A stretch of DNA of 64,000 nucleotides from Agrostemma githago (GCA_958450325.1 OY288243.1:69114606-69178605); one strand, 5' to 3'; shown: positions 21,482 through 33,649, numbered from the stretch's first letter. Program-made: numbers and translations. Notes: generated by a model from the letters alone, not told the origin.

Positions 21482-22435
21482 TTCCCTCCGTCCCGGTCAT
21501 TTGTTTGCCTATTCCATTTTAAGGCATCTCGGTCATTTGTTTGTCTTTCTATTCTAGGAAGATTTCTTATGGGGGCGTTTGGTAAATGGCATATCCGCCA
21601 AAAAACAGCATATTGGGAGCCTTTGGCATGTTTTACCAAAAAATATGCTGATTATGGTGTTTGGTAAATGGCATTTTGTAATGGCATATTGGAGTCCAAT
21701 ATGCCATTTTGCAATATGCTGCTAAAAGCAACATATTGAGTTAGCGGATTGTTTTTTATTTTATTTTACTTCTTTACCCTTTGCAAATCTCTTAACCCTA
21801 TATTAGTTATTCTAACTCTTTCATAAATTACTCTTTCTAATTAGTTGAAATGTACGTTTTCGTCTTCCCCTTGATTTTTTATGTCATTAATTTGATTTGA
21901 TATACAATGACTTTATGCGCTCTATAATTTATGTTTGGTTATTTCGTTTGAATCAATTTATAATCTCCGGTCGAGATTTCATAAACTAAAAAAATATCAA
22001 CTCTTCGTGATAATATTTGTTCAGCTTTAATGACTACATTGGCTAGTAGAATAGATCGGAAGTATTTTTAAAGTTGTTGGTGTGATGTATATATGTTAAC
22101 GTATATTTAATCAAATATTTGTTGATGTCCTTTTTTGTCATTTTACAAGGTAGTTAAACAATCAGCTAATTTAAAACTGCTAATTACCAAACAGTACAAA
22201 AACAATCTACTAATTAAATCTGCTGGTCAAAACTACCAATTGATTCTGCTAGTCAAATCTGCTTTCTTAATCTGCTTCTGCCAATATTAATCCGCTGTTT
22301 ACCAAACAGGGCCTATGTGTAATTTGATCATCCACGTATAATTACCTCCACATGTCACTCTCTAATTGGACTTCTTCTCCCTTCTTGGTTTCTGTACCAA
22401 AAGTAAAGACAAACAAATGATCGGGATGGAGGGAG
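21482..22435. mobile_element. Stowaway MITE interrupted by a second MITE
   Basis: Ends TTCCCTCCGTCCCGG (left) and CGGGATGGAGGGAG (right) are inverted and flanked by TA (21480-21481 and 22436-22437), the Tc1/mariner target. Subterminal TCATTTGTTTG and CAAACAAATGA also match. The element without its insert is about 210 bp. Confidence 0.85.
21571..22313. mobile_element. MITE nested in the Stowaway element
   Basis: The ends are inverted repeats: GGGGGCGTTTGGTAAA at the left and the complement of GGCCCTGTTTGGTAAA at the right, with TAT on both sides (21568-21570 and 22314-22316). A 3-bp target copy and a G-rich GTTTGG end fit a Tourist/Harbinger or related MITE; the superfamily is uncertain. No open frame of note lies inside the 743 bp. 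Confidence 0.7.
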
Positions 22436-22822
22436 TAGATGTTAAAAAAATAGTTACTGACAACATTATTACTCAACAAATTGTGTTGTGTTCGACTCAC
22501 CAAAATATAAGTTGTTGTGCACATTTCTTGCAACAATGTCGTCATATTCTTTTAAGTTGTGCACACATCTTGGGATGCTTGGATCTGGATGAACCTTCAT
22601 GACTTTTGTGCTAAATTCTAGCCATATTCGACAACTGTGTGTCGTTTCTTGTTCAGGCGCATTATTCGTTGAAACACTAATCTTCAATATGACCTTCCCT
22701 GAATCCATTGTTGAATGCCTTCAACAATTTTTGTTTTACCGATGCTTGAATTGTTGAACTCTATGTCAACAAAATAAGTGATTGTTATTTACTCTGTATA
22801 AGTTATCAGCCGACATTGGAAT

Positions 22823-22823
<1 letters not shown>

Positions 22824-22888
<65 letters not shown>
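22824..22888. repeat. (AT)n microsatellite
   Basis: An uninterrupted run of about 32 AT dinucleotides. Confidence 0.97.
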
Positions 22889-22893
<5 letters not shown>

Positions 22894-24111
22894 GGAAGCT
22901 TTTTTTTTAGAGAATCCAACTTTTATGAAACACTAAAAATTTAAACATTATTCATAGTTAAAATGAATATGATAAATAATACTTCTATTTGTTTTAGTAT
23001 TAGATAATAAATAAAATTTATTTGAATTTAAGTATTAGAAAAAAAAATGCTAACAACCCTAAGTCTCAAACAATTATCATTATATAAATCATCAATTATT
23101 ACCTCAAAAAAACAACAAGGAATAGACACCAGGTGGAACGCATATTCAGTTCGTTTTCATAACTTTTTAATATTAATATTTATTACCTATTAATATAAGT
23201 AGATACGCATATTCAGTTCGGAGTATATTTTATTAAGATAAAATTATCATGGTAGAATTAGATTTACATTTTTGATAAATAAGTGAGAAATTACAATTTT
23301 ATGTAAAAAGCATTACATTTTGTTTTACAAAAAAATTATTGTTCCTATGATTTTTAATATGGAATATTAGATAAAATTACAAAGTAAATAATTTTTTCGA
23401 CTTTTTTACCTTTTATAATATCGTTCCTAGGTTTGATGCCACTTGAATCGTGGGTCAAGATTTAAATTTAAGTTAAAATCAAATACCAAACCATATTCAA
23501 ATAAAATGATTAATATATACAGTAAAAACTAAAAATTAACTACATTGAATCAATCAATATAGTTAAACGAGACATTTTTCGAGCGACGTTGATACTCTTC
23601 ACCAGTTTTAGGATTCTTAAATAGAAACTTAAATTATTTATCATATTCAAGTGTTTAAAAATTTTGAATACTACAAATTTGATTAAACTATTTTAACTAA
23701 TTCAAAATTTTAATGAAGATAAAACACTTAAATAGAATAATTGATAAATAATTTAAAACAAAGTGAATATAATTGAAGTTTTTTTCGAGTGACATGTAGT
23801 CTCAAACATTTTTAAACTACGTAATTTATTTAAATAACTTTATACATGTCGGGTCAGAATACAGGTCGGTTCAAATATCAGTTTGACTATACGGGTCACG
23901 AGACGGATTAGACACAAATTTATATTAAAATAAAAGGATAATATATACAATAATTAATTATATCGAATAACTAGAATTTTCGCAAAATCTAGGCATATGA
24001 ATATGTTGCCTTGAGCTGGGCTTTTAGACTAAGGTTTTGTATTCCCTTTTTTCCCACGGGTTGAATAGGTCGGTCCAGGTCATGTTCCAAAATTAAGAGG
24101 TCATTTAGGCT
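22889..24111. other. AT-rich intergenic sequence, nothing recognised
   Basis: Very AT-rich with many stops in all frames. Short repeats such as GCATATTCAGTTCG (two copies near 23140 and 23205) are present. No gene, terminal repeat pair or RNA is evident. Confidence 0.5.
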
Positions 24112-24557
24112 ATGTTTGGAAAGATTGATTTGGAGGGAAAAGGAGGGGAGGAAAAGTGGGCGAAGCAAGTTCATTTGTTTGGTTAGCAAAATTGGAGGTA
24201 GGGATTTGTCGGTGAAAGTAAAATATATTCCTCCATTTCTCTCCTCCAAAGCAAAAAAAACAAATTTCCCTCCAAAATTAGAGGTAATCATATGTGGGTT
24301 CGGACCGGACATGGGCCGGGCTAAATGTACAATTTTAACCCATGGACAAGCGGGTTTGGGACGTGTTCGCGGGCCGAACGGGACGGATCAATCGGCCGGT
24401 ACGATCCATGATCAGCTCTATCCAAAATAAACAATTTTGAGGAAAAATGTATCATCTTCATTCTCCCTCCCCTTCCCAGCTCTTTCCCTTCTCTCTTTCC
24501 CTTTCCACTCCTTTAGCTTTCTTTCTCATTTTATTATTCAACCACGCCCTTAAGATT
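24108..24557. mobile_element. Degenerate purine-rich MITE, same family as 44107-44394
   Basis: The left arm (GGCTATGTTTGGAAAG then GGAGGGAAAAGGAGGGG) and the pyrimidine-rich right arm (CTCCCTCCCCTTCC ... CAACCACGCCCTTAAG) mirror each other and match the layout of the element at 44107. About 150 bp of GC-rich sequence (24290-24425) with no counterpart in the other copy splits the right arm. The ends are mutated, so the bounds are approximate. Confidence 0.5.
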
Positions 24558-25250
24558 CAGGTAAGAAAAACAGGTTCATGACTCTACAAACAACAAATGG
24601 GGTGGGACGGATTTGCGGGTCGGGTCGAATTTAGAGCGAGGTGATACCATACATACAATATATTCAATGCAGAAAATCAAATGGTTAGAGAGTAAAAGAT
24701 ATAGATAAAATAAAGGTTTCATGTGAGTTGTCACAGACATATAAATATTGCTGACGGACACAAGTGCTGATATTTTGATGAACATTATTTGTTTCACCGA
24801 GATAATTAATGTAGGCATTAGACCTGTTGGGCAGGTCGAGTCAAATACAATCATGGATCGGGTTATGGTTAGAATACGGGTCATAAATAGTTCAAACGCC
24901 TAGTTTTTTTTACGCCTTTTTAACTAAAAAAATTATAATTATAGGATAGATTCAGATTATGTGACATAGTTAATGTTGGATTTCATATGTTTATGTTTCT
25001 AATCAACCAGTATTCAGGGTTAGCCCAAAGGTTGTTCATTTCGATTTTAGAAACCGTCGAACTGGGGTTCAAGTTAGTGGAATGCTTCAATATATACTAT
25101 TGACTGACCAATTCTGCCAAAGTAGTATAATATTAGCAAAATACGGTTTGTACAATGTAATAACATGGTTGGGTATCAAATTAAATTAACAGAATTAATA
25201 ATGGTAATTAACTGATAATAGAACAATAATATTATAAAGTTATTGTTGCA
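24558..25250. other. Intergenic sequence, nothing recognised
   Basis: AT-rich with short GGGTCGGGT-type words near 24600-24620 and 24830-24890. No gene is supported. Confidence 0.45.
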
Positions 25251-25279
25251 CCCGTGCATCGCACGAGCATCAAACTAGT
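25249..25279 (+). mobile_element. Putative Helitron 3' end
   Basis: A short hairpin formed by CCCGTGCATCGCACGAG is followed by ATCAAA and CTAG (25275-25278) with T next. Plant Helitrons end in CTRR preceded by a GC-rich hairpin and insert before T. I could not place the 5' TC end, so only the terminus is annotated. Confidence 0.45.
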
Positions 25280-25774
25280 ATAATATTAAATTATACATAA
25301 ATAAATAAATTACATAAAAGCTGAATGTTAGCAATGCTTACAGTACTGTCAACTAAAATTAATTTAATGCCATAAATAATTGGCTTTTTGCCGATTTGTT
25401 TTTTTTTTTTTTGCCGAAGTTCTACAACGGTTTCCCCAGCCACCTACCATTTATCGCACTATAGGCTAGCTTATGTGCAATGGCATTAAGTGACCTAGGG
25501 ATATATTTAAATGTTAAACAATGAAACGAAGCACCCTCTAACAGAATATTCTTGAGAATAGCATCAACCTCGAAATGAACTTATTCCGCTCCAAAAAAGT
25601 TCCCTTTAGGGTTTCCTGGGAGGGTGTGCTCTAGGGTTTCTCTAGGTGGCCCCTGTTTGTCAGGCGCCTGCCAGTTTATGTCACTACATTCGGATCTTCT
25701 TTCATTGGTTACTAGGTTTCTTTGTCTTTGTGCGGTTTCCATGGTCCACCTTTACGTGAATTGCGGCGGAAGCA

Positions 25775-27103
25775 GTGTGGGTTTTGGTCTACGTCATGTC
25801 TCTCAACCTGATCGATCTTAATGTTGCGAGACCTCCAGATGGCCTGGGAGAGAGAGATGACGGTGAGCCACCAGCGGTGGAATGGGTGGGTGATGGAGGA
25901 GAGAAGACAATTGGCGGCGAGGCATACGTGGTGGGTAGGTTGTGGATGGAATGCCAGATAAATCCTTGTGCCCTCATCGATACGATGATTAGGGTTTGGA
26001 AGGCGAAGGAGGGGGTGGTCGGGGAAGTGGTCGACCGGGCTTCAAAAACAGTCACTTTTAAGTTCGGGAGTTGGGCTGACAAGGAGAGGGTGTTTGCGGA
26101 GTAGCCCTGGCATTTCGAAAAGCACGTCCTACTCCTTGGTGATCTCCAGGATGGTGATCTCCAGGATGATGATACTCCGTCTGAGGTACCTCTTTTTTAT
26201 TCACCGTTCTGGGTAGGTATCTATGATCTTCCGCTTAAGGGGAGGCTCAATTTAGAAAACGCTAGTAACATAGGTAATACTGTCGGGACTTTTGTTGCTG
26301 TGGACAATTCGGTGAATCCTGACATCAATAGATCCATGAGGATCACAGTCATCCTTGATGTACGTAAACCCTTGCTGGATACCATTTTGCTTAAATCTTT
26401 GGGGGGTAAGGAATGAAAGGTGAGGGTGTACTATGACAGTATCCCTTTGTTTTGCTACGTGTGTGGGCACTTGGGCCATGGGGAGAAGGATTGTGGTGAT
26501 CGGAAGGGTCTTGTGGGAGTGGGTCGCAAGTACGGTGATTGGCTTAAGGCGTCTCCTTGGTACGCGATCAGTCGTGATGGGGTGGGTAGAGAGGGGGAGT
26601 CGATGAAGTGCGCTAAGAGACTGTTTGGAGAAGAGGGAGCGGGTAGTCGGGAGCTCGATGATTTAACACGAATGGTCGAGAGCCTTAGAAAGTTTCAGCT
26701 CCATGAATCGGCTGAACCTGAACATAGTGATCCATCTGAGATAAGGGAGCAGATTGTGATTGAGTTGGTGAGCCGGGCTGAGGACGTTCATGACAGAGGG
26801 GTGCAAACGGAGGGACGAGGGCAGGTAAGTAAACAACAGCTGTCGCTGAGGTGTAACAAGACGCACACTAGAAAATTCATTAAAATTATTAAGACCAAAA
26901 AGGCGAGTGAGGGAAGTGGTGCTATTATGGGCCTGTGTTCTGAAGTAGGGAAGAAGCGGAAGGACCCAAAGGGAATTATTTCCCTGGATACTTTGCATGG
27001 AGAGACTGTAGCGGAGAAGAGGATTCAGAGTGATGGGGGAGACGAGAAGATGCTCTTTCAAGTAGCGGATACTGGCGGAGACCAGATCCGCGAAGAACAA
27101 TGA
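25775..27103 (+). pseudogene. LINE ORF1, DUF4283 and zf-CCHC_4 protein
   Basis: From ATG 25775 the frame gives a DUF4283 region (YVVGRLWMECQINPCAL, TVTFKFGSWADKERVF), a stop at 26102-26104, then FWVGIYDLPLKGRL and ITVILDVRKPLLD, a stop near 26414, then an intact zinc knuckle CYVCGHLGHGEKDC (about 26452-26493) and a charged tail to TGA 27101-27103. Two in-frame stops make this copy inactive. The last four bases ATGA overlap the start of ORF2. Confidence 0.87.
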
Positions 27104-30100
27104 AAATTTTAAGCTGGAACTGTCAGGGGTTGGGCAACGCCCTGACGGTTGGCTCCCTCACCGAGCTGTGCTGGAGGGAGTGCCCGAACATCGTCTTCGT
27201 TATGAAGACGATGATGAGTGGGAGTGATCTCACTAGGTTACGGAGTAGGTGTGGTTTTAATGATGGGATTTGTATTAGTAGCCAAGGCCGGTCGGGAGGG
27301 ATTATGGTGGAATGAGATTAGAGCAAAACTTGTCTCGTACGATAAAAATCATATTGTGGTCGAAGTTAAGGATGACGAAGGGGTGGCGGTGTGGCGTGCG
27401 ACAGGGGTCTACGGGTGGCCGGAAAATGAGAACAAGCATAAGATGTGGGATATGCTATGTTCTATCTTCCGTGCCTCTCCGGTACCCATTGTTATGTTCG
27501 GAGATTTCAACGCGATTCTTCACCATCACGAGAAAAAGGGTGGGCGGATTAGAAGAAAAGCATCCATGGATGCCTTCCGGGATGTTCTTGAGGAGTGTGA
27601 CCTTCATGATCTTGGTTTTTCGGGTAGCCCTTTCACGTGGCAACGAGAGCGGTACACTCATAATTTCATCCGGGAGAGGCTTGACAAAGTGGTTGCATCT
27701 TCTGCTTGGCAAGATTTATTTCCTCTGACATCCGTTACCAACCTCCCAATTTTTGCATCGGACCATGCCCCATTTTTTTACGTCAACTTGTTGAGCCTAT
27801 TGCAGTATATTCTCGCCCCTTTCGTTTCGAGCCCATGTGGCTGTCAAGTACGGAGTGCGGGGGGATCGTGAAGGAGGCGTGGGACGAGAGGAGGGGCGAA
27901 CGTGATGGAGAAGGTTAGCTTGTAGACTCTCGCCTTAGTCAGTGGTCCAAGCGTCAATTTGGGAATGTGAACAAAAGGCTTAAGGAAAAAGAGTGTGAGC
28001 TAGGTTGGTGGCAACATAAACCGGCTTCGGCCGACATGTTACAGAAGTGTCGGGCCTTAGCACAGAAGGTGGTCACGCTCCGGTTCCAAGTAGAGTCATT
28101 CTGGAAGACACGAGCGAAAGCAAATGAATTGCGGGATGGCGACCGGAATACGGCCTATTTTCATAAGGCTAAACAAAGACGGCGGAGGAACACTATTTCT
28201 GGGATTGAAGATGACAATGGGGAGTGGCAGACCAGTGAGTCCGATATGAAACGAATTATTTCAACCTACTTCTCTAATTTGTTTACCACGGAGTCCCCGA
28301 CTTGCATGGAGCCTGCTATCAGCCCTATCCCGGAGATGGTGTCTACCAAGATGAATATCGGGTTGGACAAGCCCCTGACCGATGACGAGATACGCGATGC
28401 CCTATTCCAAATGCATCCTAAAAAAGCCCCGGGTATTGACGGGATGAGTGCCCCTTTTTGCCAAAAGTATTGGAACGTTGTGGGTGGAGACGTTTGTGCC
28501 TACGTGAAGGACTGGTGGAAGGGTCGTACTGATTTATGTGAGATCAATAAGACCGCGATCATCCTGATTCCTAAATGTAACACCCCCCCGGAAATTGGCG
28601 GAGTTTCGACCCATCAGCCTATGCAACGTCCTTTACAAGATAATATCGAAAACTCTTGCTAATCGGCTTAAATTCTTCCTCGATCGTATTATCTCGGTTA
28701 ACCAAAGTGCCTTCACCCCCGGTCGTTTGATCACTGACAACGCTCTTATCGCTTTCGAGACATTTCATGCTATGAAAAGGGGCAGGGAGGGAAAGGCTGG
28801 GACGGTAGACCTGAAACTCGATATGAGTAAGGCGTATGACCGGGTGGAGTGGACCTTCCTTGAGGGCGTCTTGAGGCAGCTGGGGTTCTCGGTGGCCTGG
28901 CAGAGACGAGTTATGGCCTGTGTTACCTCGGTGATGCATACGATCTGGGTCAATGGGAGGGACCTGGTTACGGTCAAACCCTCTAGGGGACTACGACAAG
29001 GCGATCCGATCTCTCCCTACTCGTTTTTATTGTGTATGGATGCCTTTTCACACATGATTAATCGGGAGGTCAAGGAGAAGCATATTCACGGGTCTCGTGT
29101 CTGTAGAGTGGCCCCCAGGGTCTCACACTTATTTTTCGCGGACGATTGTATACTCTTTGCTCGGGCAAATGAAAGGGAATGCTCTAGTGTAGCTAATATT
29201 ATTAGCCAGTTTGAGAGAGCTTCGGGTCAGAAAATTAATTACTCAAAATCGGAGATTGTCTATAGCAAAAGAGTTTCAAGACAAAGCCGCGTTTTAATAT
29301 GTGGCCTATTTGCGGTTCGGGAGGTGGAGAAATACGAGAAGTACCTAGGGCTACCCACGATCATTGGGAAATAAAAAAGGACGGTCTTTATGGGACTAAA
29401 AGATCGAATATGGAAGAAATTACGAGGTTGGAAAGAAAAACTTCTCTCTAAGCCCGGTAAAGAAGTTGTTATAAAAGCTTTGGCCCAAGTCATCCCTTCC
29501 TATATGATGAGCTTATTCCTGATCCCGGAAGGTGTTATTAGTGAGCGTATTATTGCCAAATTTTGGTGGGGCTCGTCGGAGCTGAAACATAAGCTGCATT
29601 GGTGGACGTGGGAGAAAATGTGTCAACCGAAACAAAGCGGAGGAATGGGCTTTCGGGACTTACGAGTACTCAACCTTGCCCTCCTGGCCAAGCAGGTCTG
29701 GCGTTTCTTTACGCGGTCAAACTCACTCGTGTGTCAGGTGTTCAAAGCTCGGTATTTTAAAAATTGCTCCGTACTGGAGGCTCGCAGGGGTCACGACCCA
29801 AGTTATGTTTGGTGGAGTATCTAGGCTGCCAAACCTATCTTGCTCGATGGTTTGTGCTGGAAGGTTGGTAATAGTAAGAGTATCGAGGCTTGGAATGACT
29901 CGTGGCTATGAGGGAGTGACCGGATCAGGGTCTCGTCGTGGAATTCGGAAGCTGACCCGCTTCTCCGTGTGGCTGATCTCATTGACCTAAGTACTGCACC
30001 CGCTGATGCATGAGCTTTTTATCCTGAGCGATGCAGAAGCTATCTTAAAATCCCTCTGAGTAAACGGCTGCCAGCTGATCAGCTTTATTGGTGGCCGAAC

Positions 30101-31160
30101 AAGTCAGGGAAATACACTGTGAAATCGGGGTATTGGGTGGGAATGACGCCAAAACCTCCTATGGACCTAAGCGCCTCGGGTCCGGGAGCGGAGCAGGTAT
30201 GGGCGAAGATTTGGGGGCTGAAAATCATACCCAAAATCGCCCACTCCCTATGGAGAGCGTGTACTAACACGCTTGGTGTTCGGGCAACCCTGTTTCGTCG
30301 TCATTGCATTCCTGATGCTACTTGTGGTTTATGTAATTCCGCAGCGGAGACGGTTATGCACGCACTTTTCCTATGCCCTTGGACGAGTAATGTGTGGAGA
30401 CTCAGTGAGTTTGGTGATCTAATTGGCGAGGCCCCGCTCTCATCCTTTATCGAATGCTTGCTCTGGTTGATTGGTAAAGTACAAGGAGAAACCCGGGTTC
30501 GCCTTCTCGCAATGATCTGGGCTTCTTGGTACTACAGAAACTTATGCACTTTCGCGAACAACCTTCCTCTAGCTGTTGTGGTTATTGCAGGTATGGTGAA
30601 CTTGGCCGAAGAGTATGACAAGTACTACCTCGAGGCTCGGGTGCGGTCGCCATTAGAAACTCATCCCGCTCAGGGGACATGGTCTCCACCCCCCCCCCCC
30701 CCCCCCCCCCCACCGGGGTTCATCAAGATCAACTCCGACGTGGCTATATTTGGTGATGGCGACGTTGGCATGGGCGTTGTAGGACGTGATAGTACGGGCA
30801 AAGTGGTGTTCCTCGGCTGTAGAAGAATCAAAACTGGCTGGGGTCCAACGGTAGCGGAGGCAAAGGCCATGGAGATGGGTTTGGAGCTCGTGAAGCACTT
30901 TCATTTTGATCGGATAGTGGCTGAGAGTGATGCCAAAATAGTGGTTGATGCCATTAAGAGGCAGCATACAACTCGTATGGTAGTTGAAGATATTAAATTA
31001 AGTAGGTCGGTTCTTTATTGCTTGCTTGTGGTCTCACGTGAAGAGAACCGGTAATGTAGTTGCACACCACGTCGCTCGTTTGTGTGCGAGAAGTGGGGAG
31101 GAATTGTTGTTTTCGTCATCCTTTCCGGAGGCAATTCTTGCCCTGTCGGAAATCGATTTA
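27100..31160 (+). pseudogene. LINE ORF2, endonuclease, reverse transcriptase and RNase H (broken)
   Basis: The order is complete: AP endonuclease (ILSWNCQGLGN at 27100, FGDFNAIL near 27500, FTWQRER, SDHAPFF), reverse transcriptase (IILIPKCN near 28560, FRPISLCNVLYKIISK at 28600, QSAFTPGR, KLDMSKAYDRVEW, GLRQGDPISPY, catalytic FADD near 29138), thumb and zf-RVT domain (near 30260-30400), and RVT_3 RNase H (INSDVAIFGDG to SREENR, 30730-31052). Frame breaks occur near 27305, 27850, 28600, 29375, 29825 and 31052. A run of 23 C (30689-30711) encodes a polyproline linker between zf-RVT and RNase H. Confidence 0.88.
30689..30711. repeat. C23 homopolymer
   Basis: Twenty-three C bases in a row in LINE ORF2, read as polyproline. 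The exact length is prone to sequencing error. Confidence 0.95.
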
Positions 31161-31204
31161 ATATAATTCCCGCTTTTCATCCAAAAAAAACTTATTCCGC
31201 TCCA

Positions 31205-31800
31205 GATAACTTCGAAACAAGGTGAAGGCAGTCAATATTTAAGGAACCTTTTAATCTTGCATCTCTAGTAGCCCCTTGAACAGCACGAGTCTCAACCTGG
31301 AAAGGAGATTCGGCGAAAAAGGTCTCTTGATGCTTATCTATAAGGTTGCTCCCACAATTAAAACAAGCACATCCCATTGCTGCTTTACTAACCGATCTCC
31401 AACTTGCATCCACAAAATAAGAGATCAGGTCACTTTCCTGGCAAACCATAGCACCACAAATCACCCAGCAGTCTTTAGAGCTTTTGGCCTCCAACCTTCT
31501 TTTCTCAACATTGCCAGATTCAAACTTCATTTCACCTTTCCAATCCTCCTTCTCCTTTTACTTCTTCTTGTTCTTGTCTTCGTTGACTTCTTTGACTTCT
31601 TTCCTGATTATCTTCATACTTGAGATTAATCCTTCGTATCTTTTCCAAAAAAAATTCCATCCAGGAATTATTCCAATATTCGAAGATAATACCATTTCTG
31701 AAAGTCCAGATAGAGTACATGGTGCATAGAAAAATGAAGAGACCGACGAAGTCATCATCTTGCTTGAGAAGAAACTGAATCCAACCAATAAGTTATTCCT
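31205..31800 (-). pseudogene. LINE ORF2 C-terminal fragment with RNase H-like domain
   Basis: The minus-strand frame from about 31720 down contains MYSIWTFRNGIIF, then after a stop YFVDASWRSVSKAAMGCA and ETFFAESPFQVETRAVQGA, the pattern of the RVT_3 RNase H-like domain at the end of plant LINE ORF2. It is cut at 31204 by the younger LINE. The remainder resumes at 25578 and runs toward 25413. Stops and frame breaks make it non-coding. Confidence 0.78.
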
Positions 31801-31876
31801 TAAATCCAACCCCATTAGTTAAGGATTCAACTATAATACCCAGGGGACATGAAGCCAAAATCCTGGCCGATTTGTT

Positions 31877-32631
31877 ATGTGTCATTGTCGTATTTCTTCG
31901 ACGTACGTAGCCACTTACGCATTACGCGCATGGTTAGTTGCACTGATTTCATAACCAGTGATTTCAAAAATCGAAACAGGTTTGAATTGGAATGACATAT
32001 TTCGAATTTTGTATATTTTCAACTAAATAGTGATGATTAGTGATGAAGGGAACGGGGGATTGAAAGTAACTATGAATGAATGTGTTCCAGCTTTAAATAC
32101 AAATACAAAATGAAGTGAGTTACATTTTTTGAGGTGAGGAAAGAAGTTACATAATAAACCTCTGCACCCAGTAACCAAAATAAACTACCCATCACTTGAA
32201 GTTGTGGGGTGTTACATAAATGTAGTGGAAGTTAGTGACAGTTGAGGGCCCTTAATTTCAGGAAAAGAGAAAATTGAGGCGGTTAACACCATTTTTAACC
32301 AATTTAGAGCGGTTGCACTTGTACACGTAATGCGTCAACAAGGCATCACGTCTGCTCCACGTTAGATCCATGTAGGCTTAATGAATAAATGATGATGTGG
32401 TGTAATGCTCCAACTTTATATAATAAGGAATGTGTTCGATTTACTCAAACTTATATACTTTTTCGGTCTACTAATTTTGAATTGTCCTTACAAGATTCAC
32501 AAAATGTGACTACTATCAAGTGTGATCTCACAAATTTTCAAATCTTTCGTTTCTCACCACACTCCTCAATTTTCATCAATGGGAAGGGTGAAATTGCGAA
32601 TCTCTTGGAGAGACAAATGATGAAAACATCA
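31877..32631. other. Intergenic sequence, nothing recognised
   Basis: AT-rich, no supported gene. It separates the LINE nest from the foldback element at 32641. Confidence 0.5.
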
Positions 32632-32640
32632 AAGAAAAAT

Positions 32641-33640
32641 CGGAAATTTTCCATGGTACCCTCGAACTATGTCAGATTACACATGGTACCCCTACTTTTA
32701 AGTTTGTTCCCATGATAACCTTGAGTTTTAAGTTTAGTTCCCGATTTGTCCTTACCCCAATTTTCCGCCATGACGCCGTTAAATTATGACCAAAAGTTGG
32801 ATGATTAGTTGTTAATTAATTTTGAAGAAAAATTAATTACAATCACTACAACTACTTTTATTCAAAAGAAGAGGGGTTCTCACGGTACCCCTAAGTTTTC
32901 ATAATTGTTCTCACGGTACCCCTAAGTTTTCATAGTTGTTCTCATGGTACCCCTGAAAAGAAAGCAACGACTTATTGAAGCAAAGCAACGACTAGTTTAA
33001 TGAACTAGCCATTACATAAGTGCATATAAAATCACTCCATTTTCTATTTTGGCAAAAAAATAATAGACAATCAACACTTATTCACTCAACCTTCTCACCT
33101 CCTTCTTCACTCGTACCAAAAAATGGAAAAATTTGATGTTTTAGGATGATCGAGCTTCAAGGTTATGGTGATGAAGTTTTTCCTTTGTACAAGTGAAGAA
33201 TGAGGTGAAAAGGTTGAGCGAGTATTTGTGGATTGTTTGTTGTTCTTCTGCCAAGATAGAAAGGAGAGTGAATTTATAAGCACTTGTGTAACGACTAGTT
33301 TAGTAAACTAGTTGTTGTTTTGCTTCAATGAGTCGTTGATTTCCTTGCAGGGTACCATAAGAACAACTATGAAAAGTTCATGGGAACAACTATAAAAATC
33401 TAGGGGTACCATGGGAACAACCATGGGAACCTCACTCCTTTTGAAAAATTAGTTGTTGAGTGAAATCAAAAATTAATCATCCAACTTTTGGTCATAATTT
33501 AACGGTGTTATGACAGAAAATTGGGTAAGGGCAAATCGGGAACTAAACTATAAAACTCAAGGTTACCATGGGAACAAACTTAAAAGCATGGGTACATATG
33601 TAATGTGACATAGTTCGAGGGTACCATGGAACTTTTTTCC
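32641..33640. mobile_element. Foldback Mutator-type element, 1000 bp
   Basis: A perfect 9-bp duplication AAGAAAAAT (32632-32640 and 33641-33649) flanks it. The two arms are inverted over about 200 bp (left CCATGGTACCCTCGAACTATGTC; right GACATAGTTCGAGGGTACCATGG), with recurring GGTACCCCTA words. Nearer the centre a second inverted pair (CAACGACTAGTTTAATGAACTAG and its mirror near 33290) extends the foldback. No coding frame. Nine base pairs with long inverted arms fit a non-autonomous Mutator-like element. Confidence 0.9.
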
Positions 33641-33649
33641 AAGAAAAAT

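Larger units (their letters stand above)
25594..31188 (+). mobile_element. L1-type LINE, near full length, plus orientation
   Basis: The 15-bp duplication ACTTATTCCGCTCCA lies at 25579-25593 and 31190-31204; adjoining A bases make the exact limit ambiguous by a base or two. A short A8 tail at 31183-31190 ends the element. ORF1 (25775-27103) and ORF2 (27100 to about 31160) are present with several stops and shifts. The length of about 5.6 kb and the unbroken duplication show a full or nearly full insertion. Confidence 0.93.
25401..31865 (-). mobile_element. 5'-truncated LINE, minus orientation, split by a plus-strand LINE
   Basis: An 11-bp duplication GCCGATTTGTT lies at 25390-25400 and 31866-31876. 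Directly after the left copy is a T14-type run (25399-25412), the poly(A) tail on the minus strand. Outside the inserted LINE (25594-31204 with its duplication) about 0.85 kb of this element remains, coding the RNase H-like end of ORF2. It is older than the plus-strand LINE because it is the target. Confidence 0.82.
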
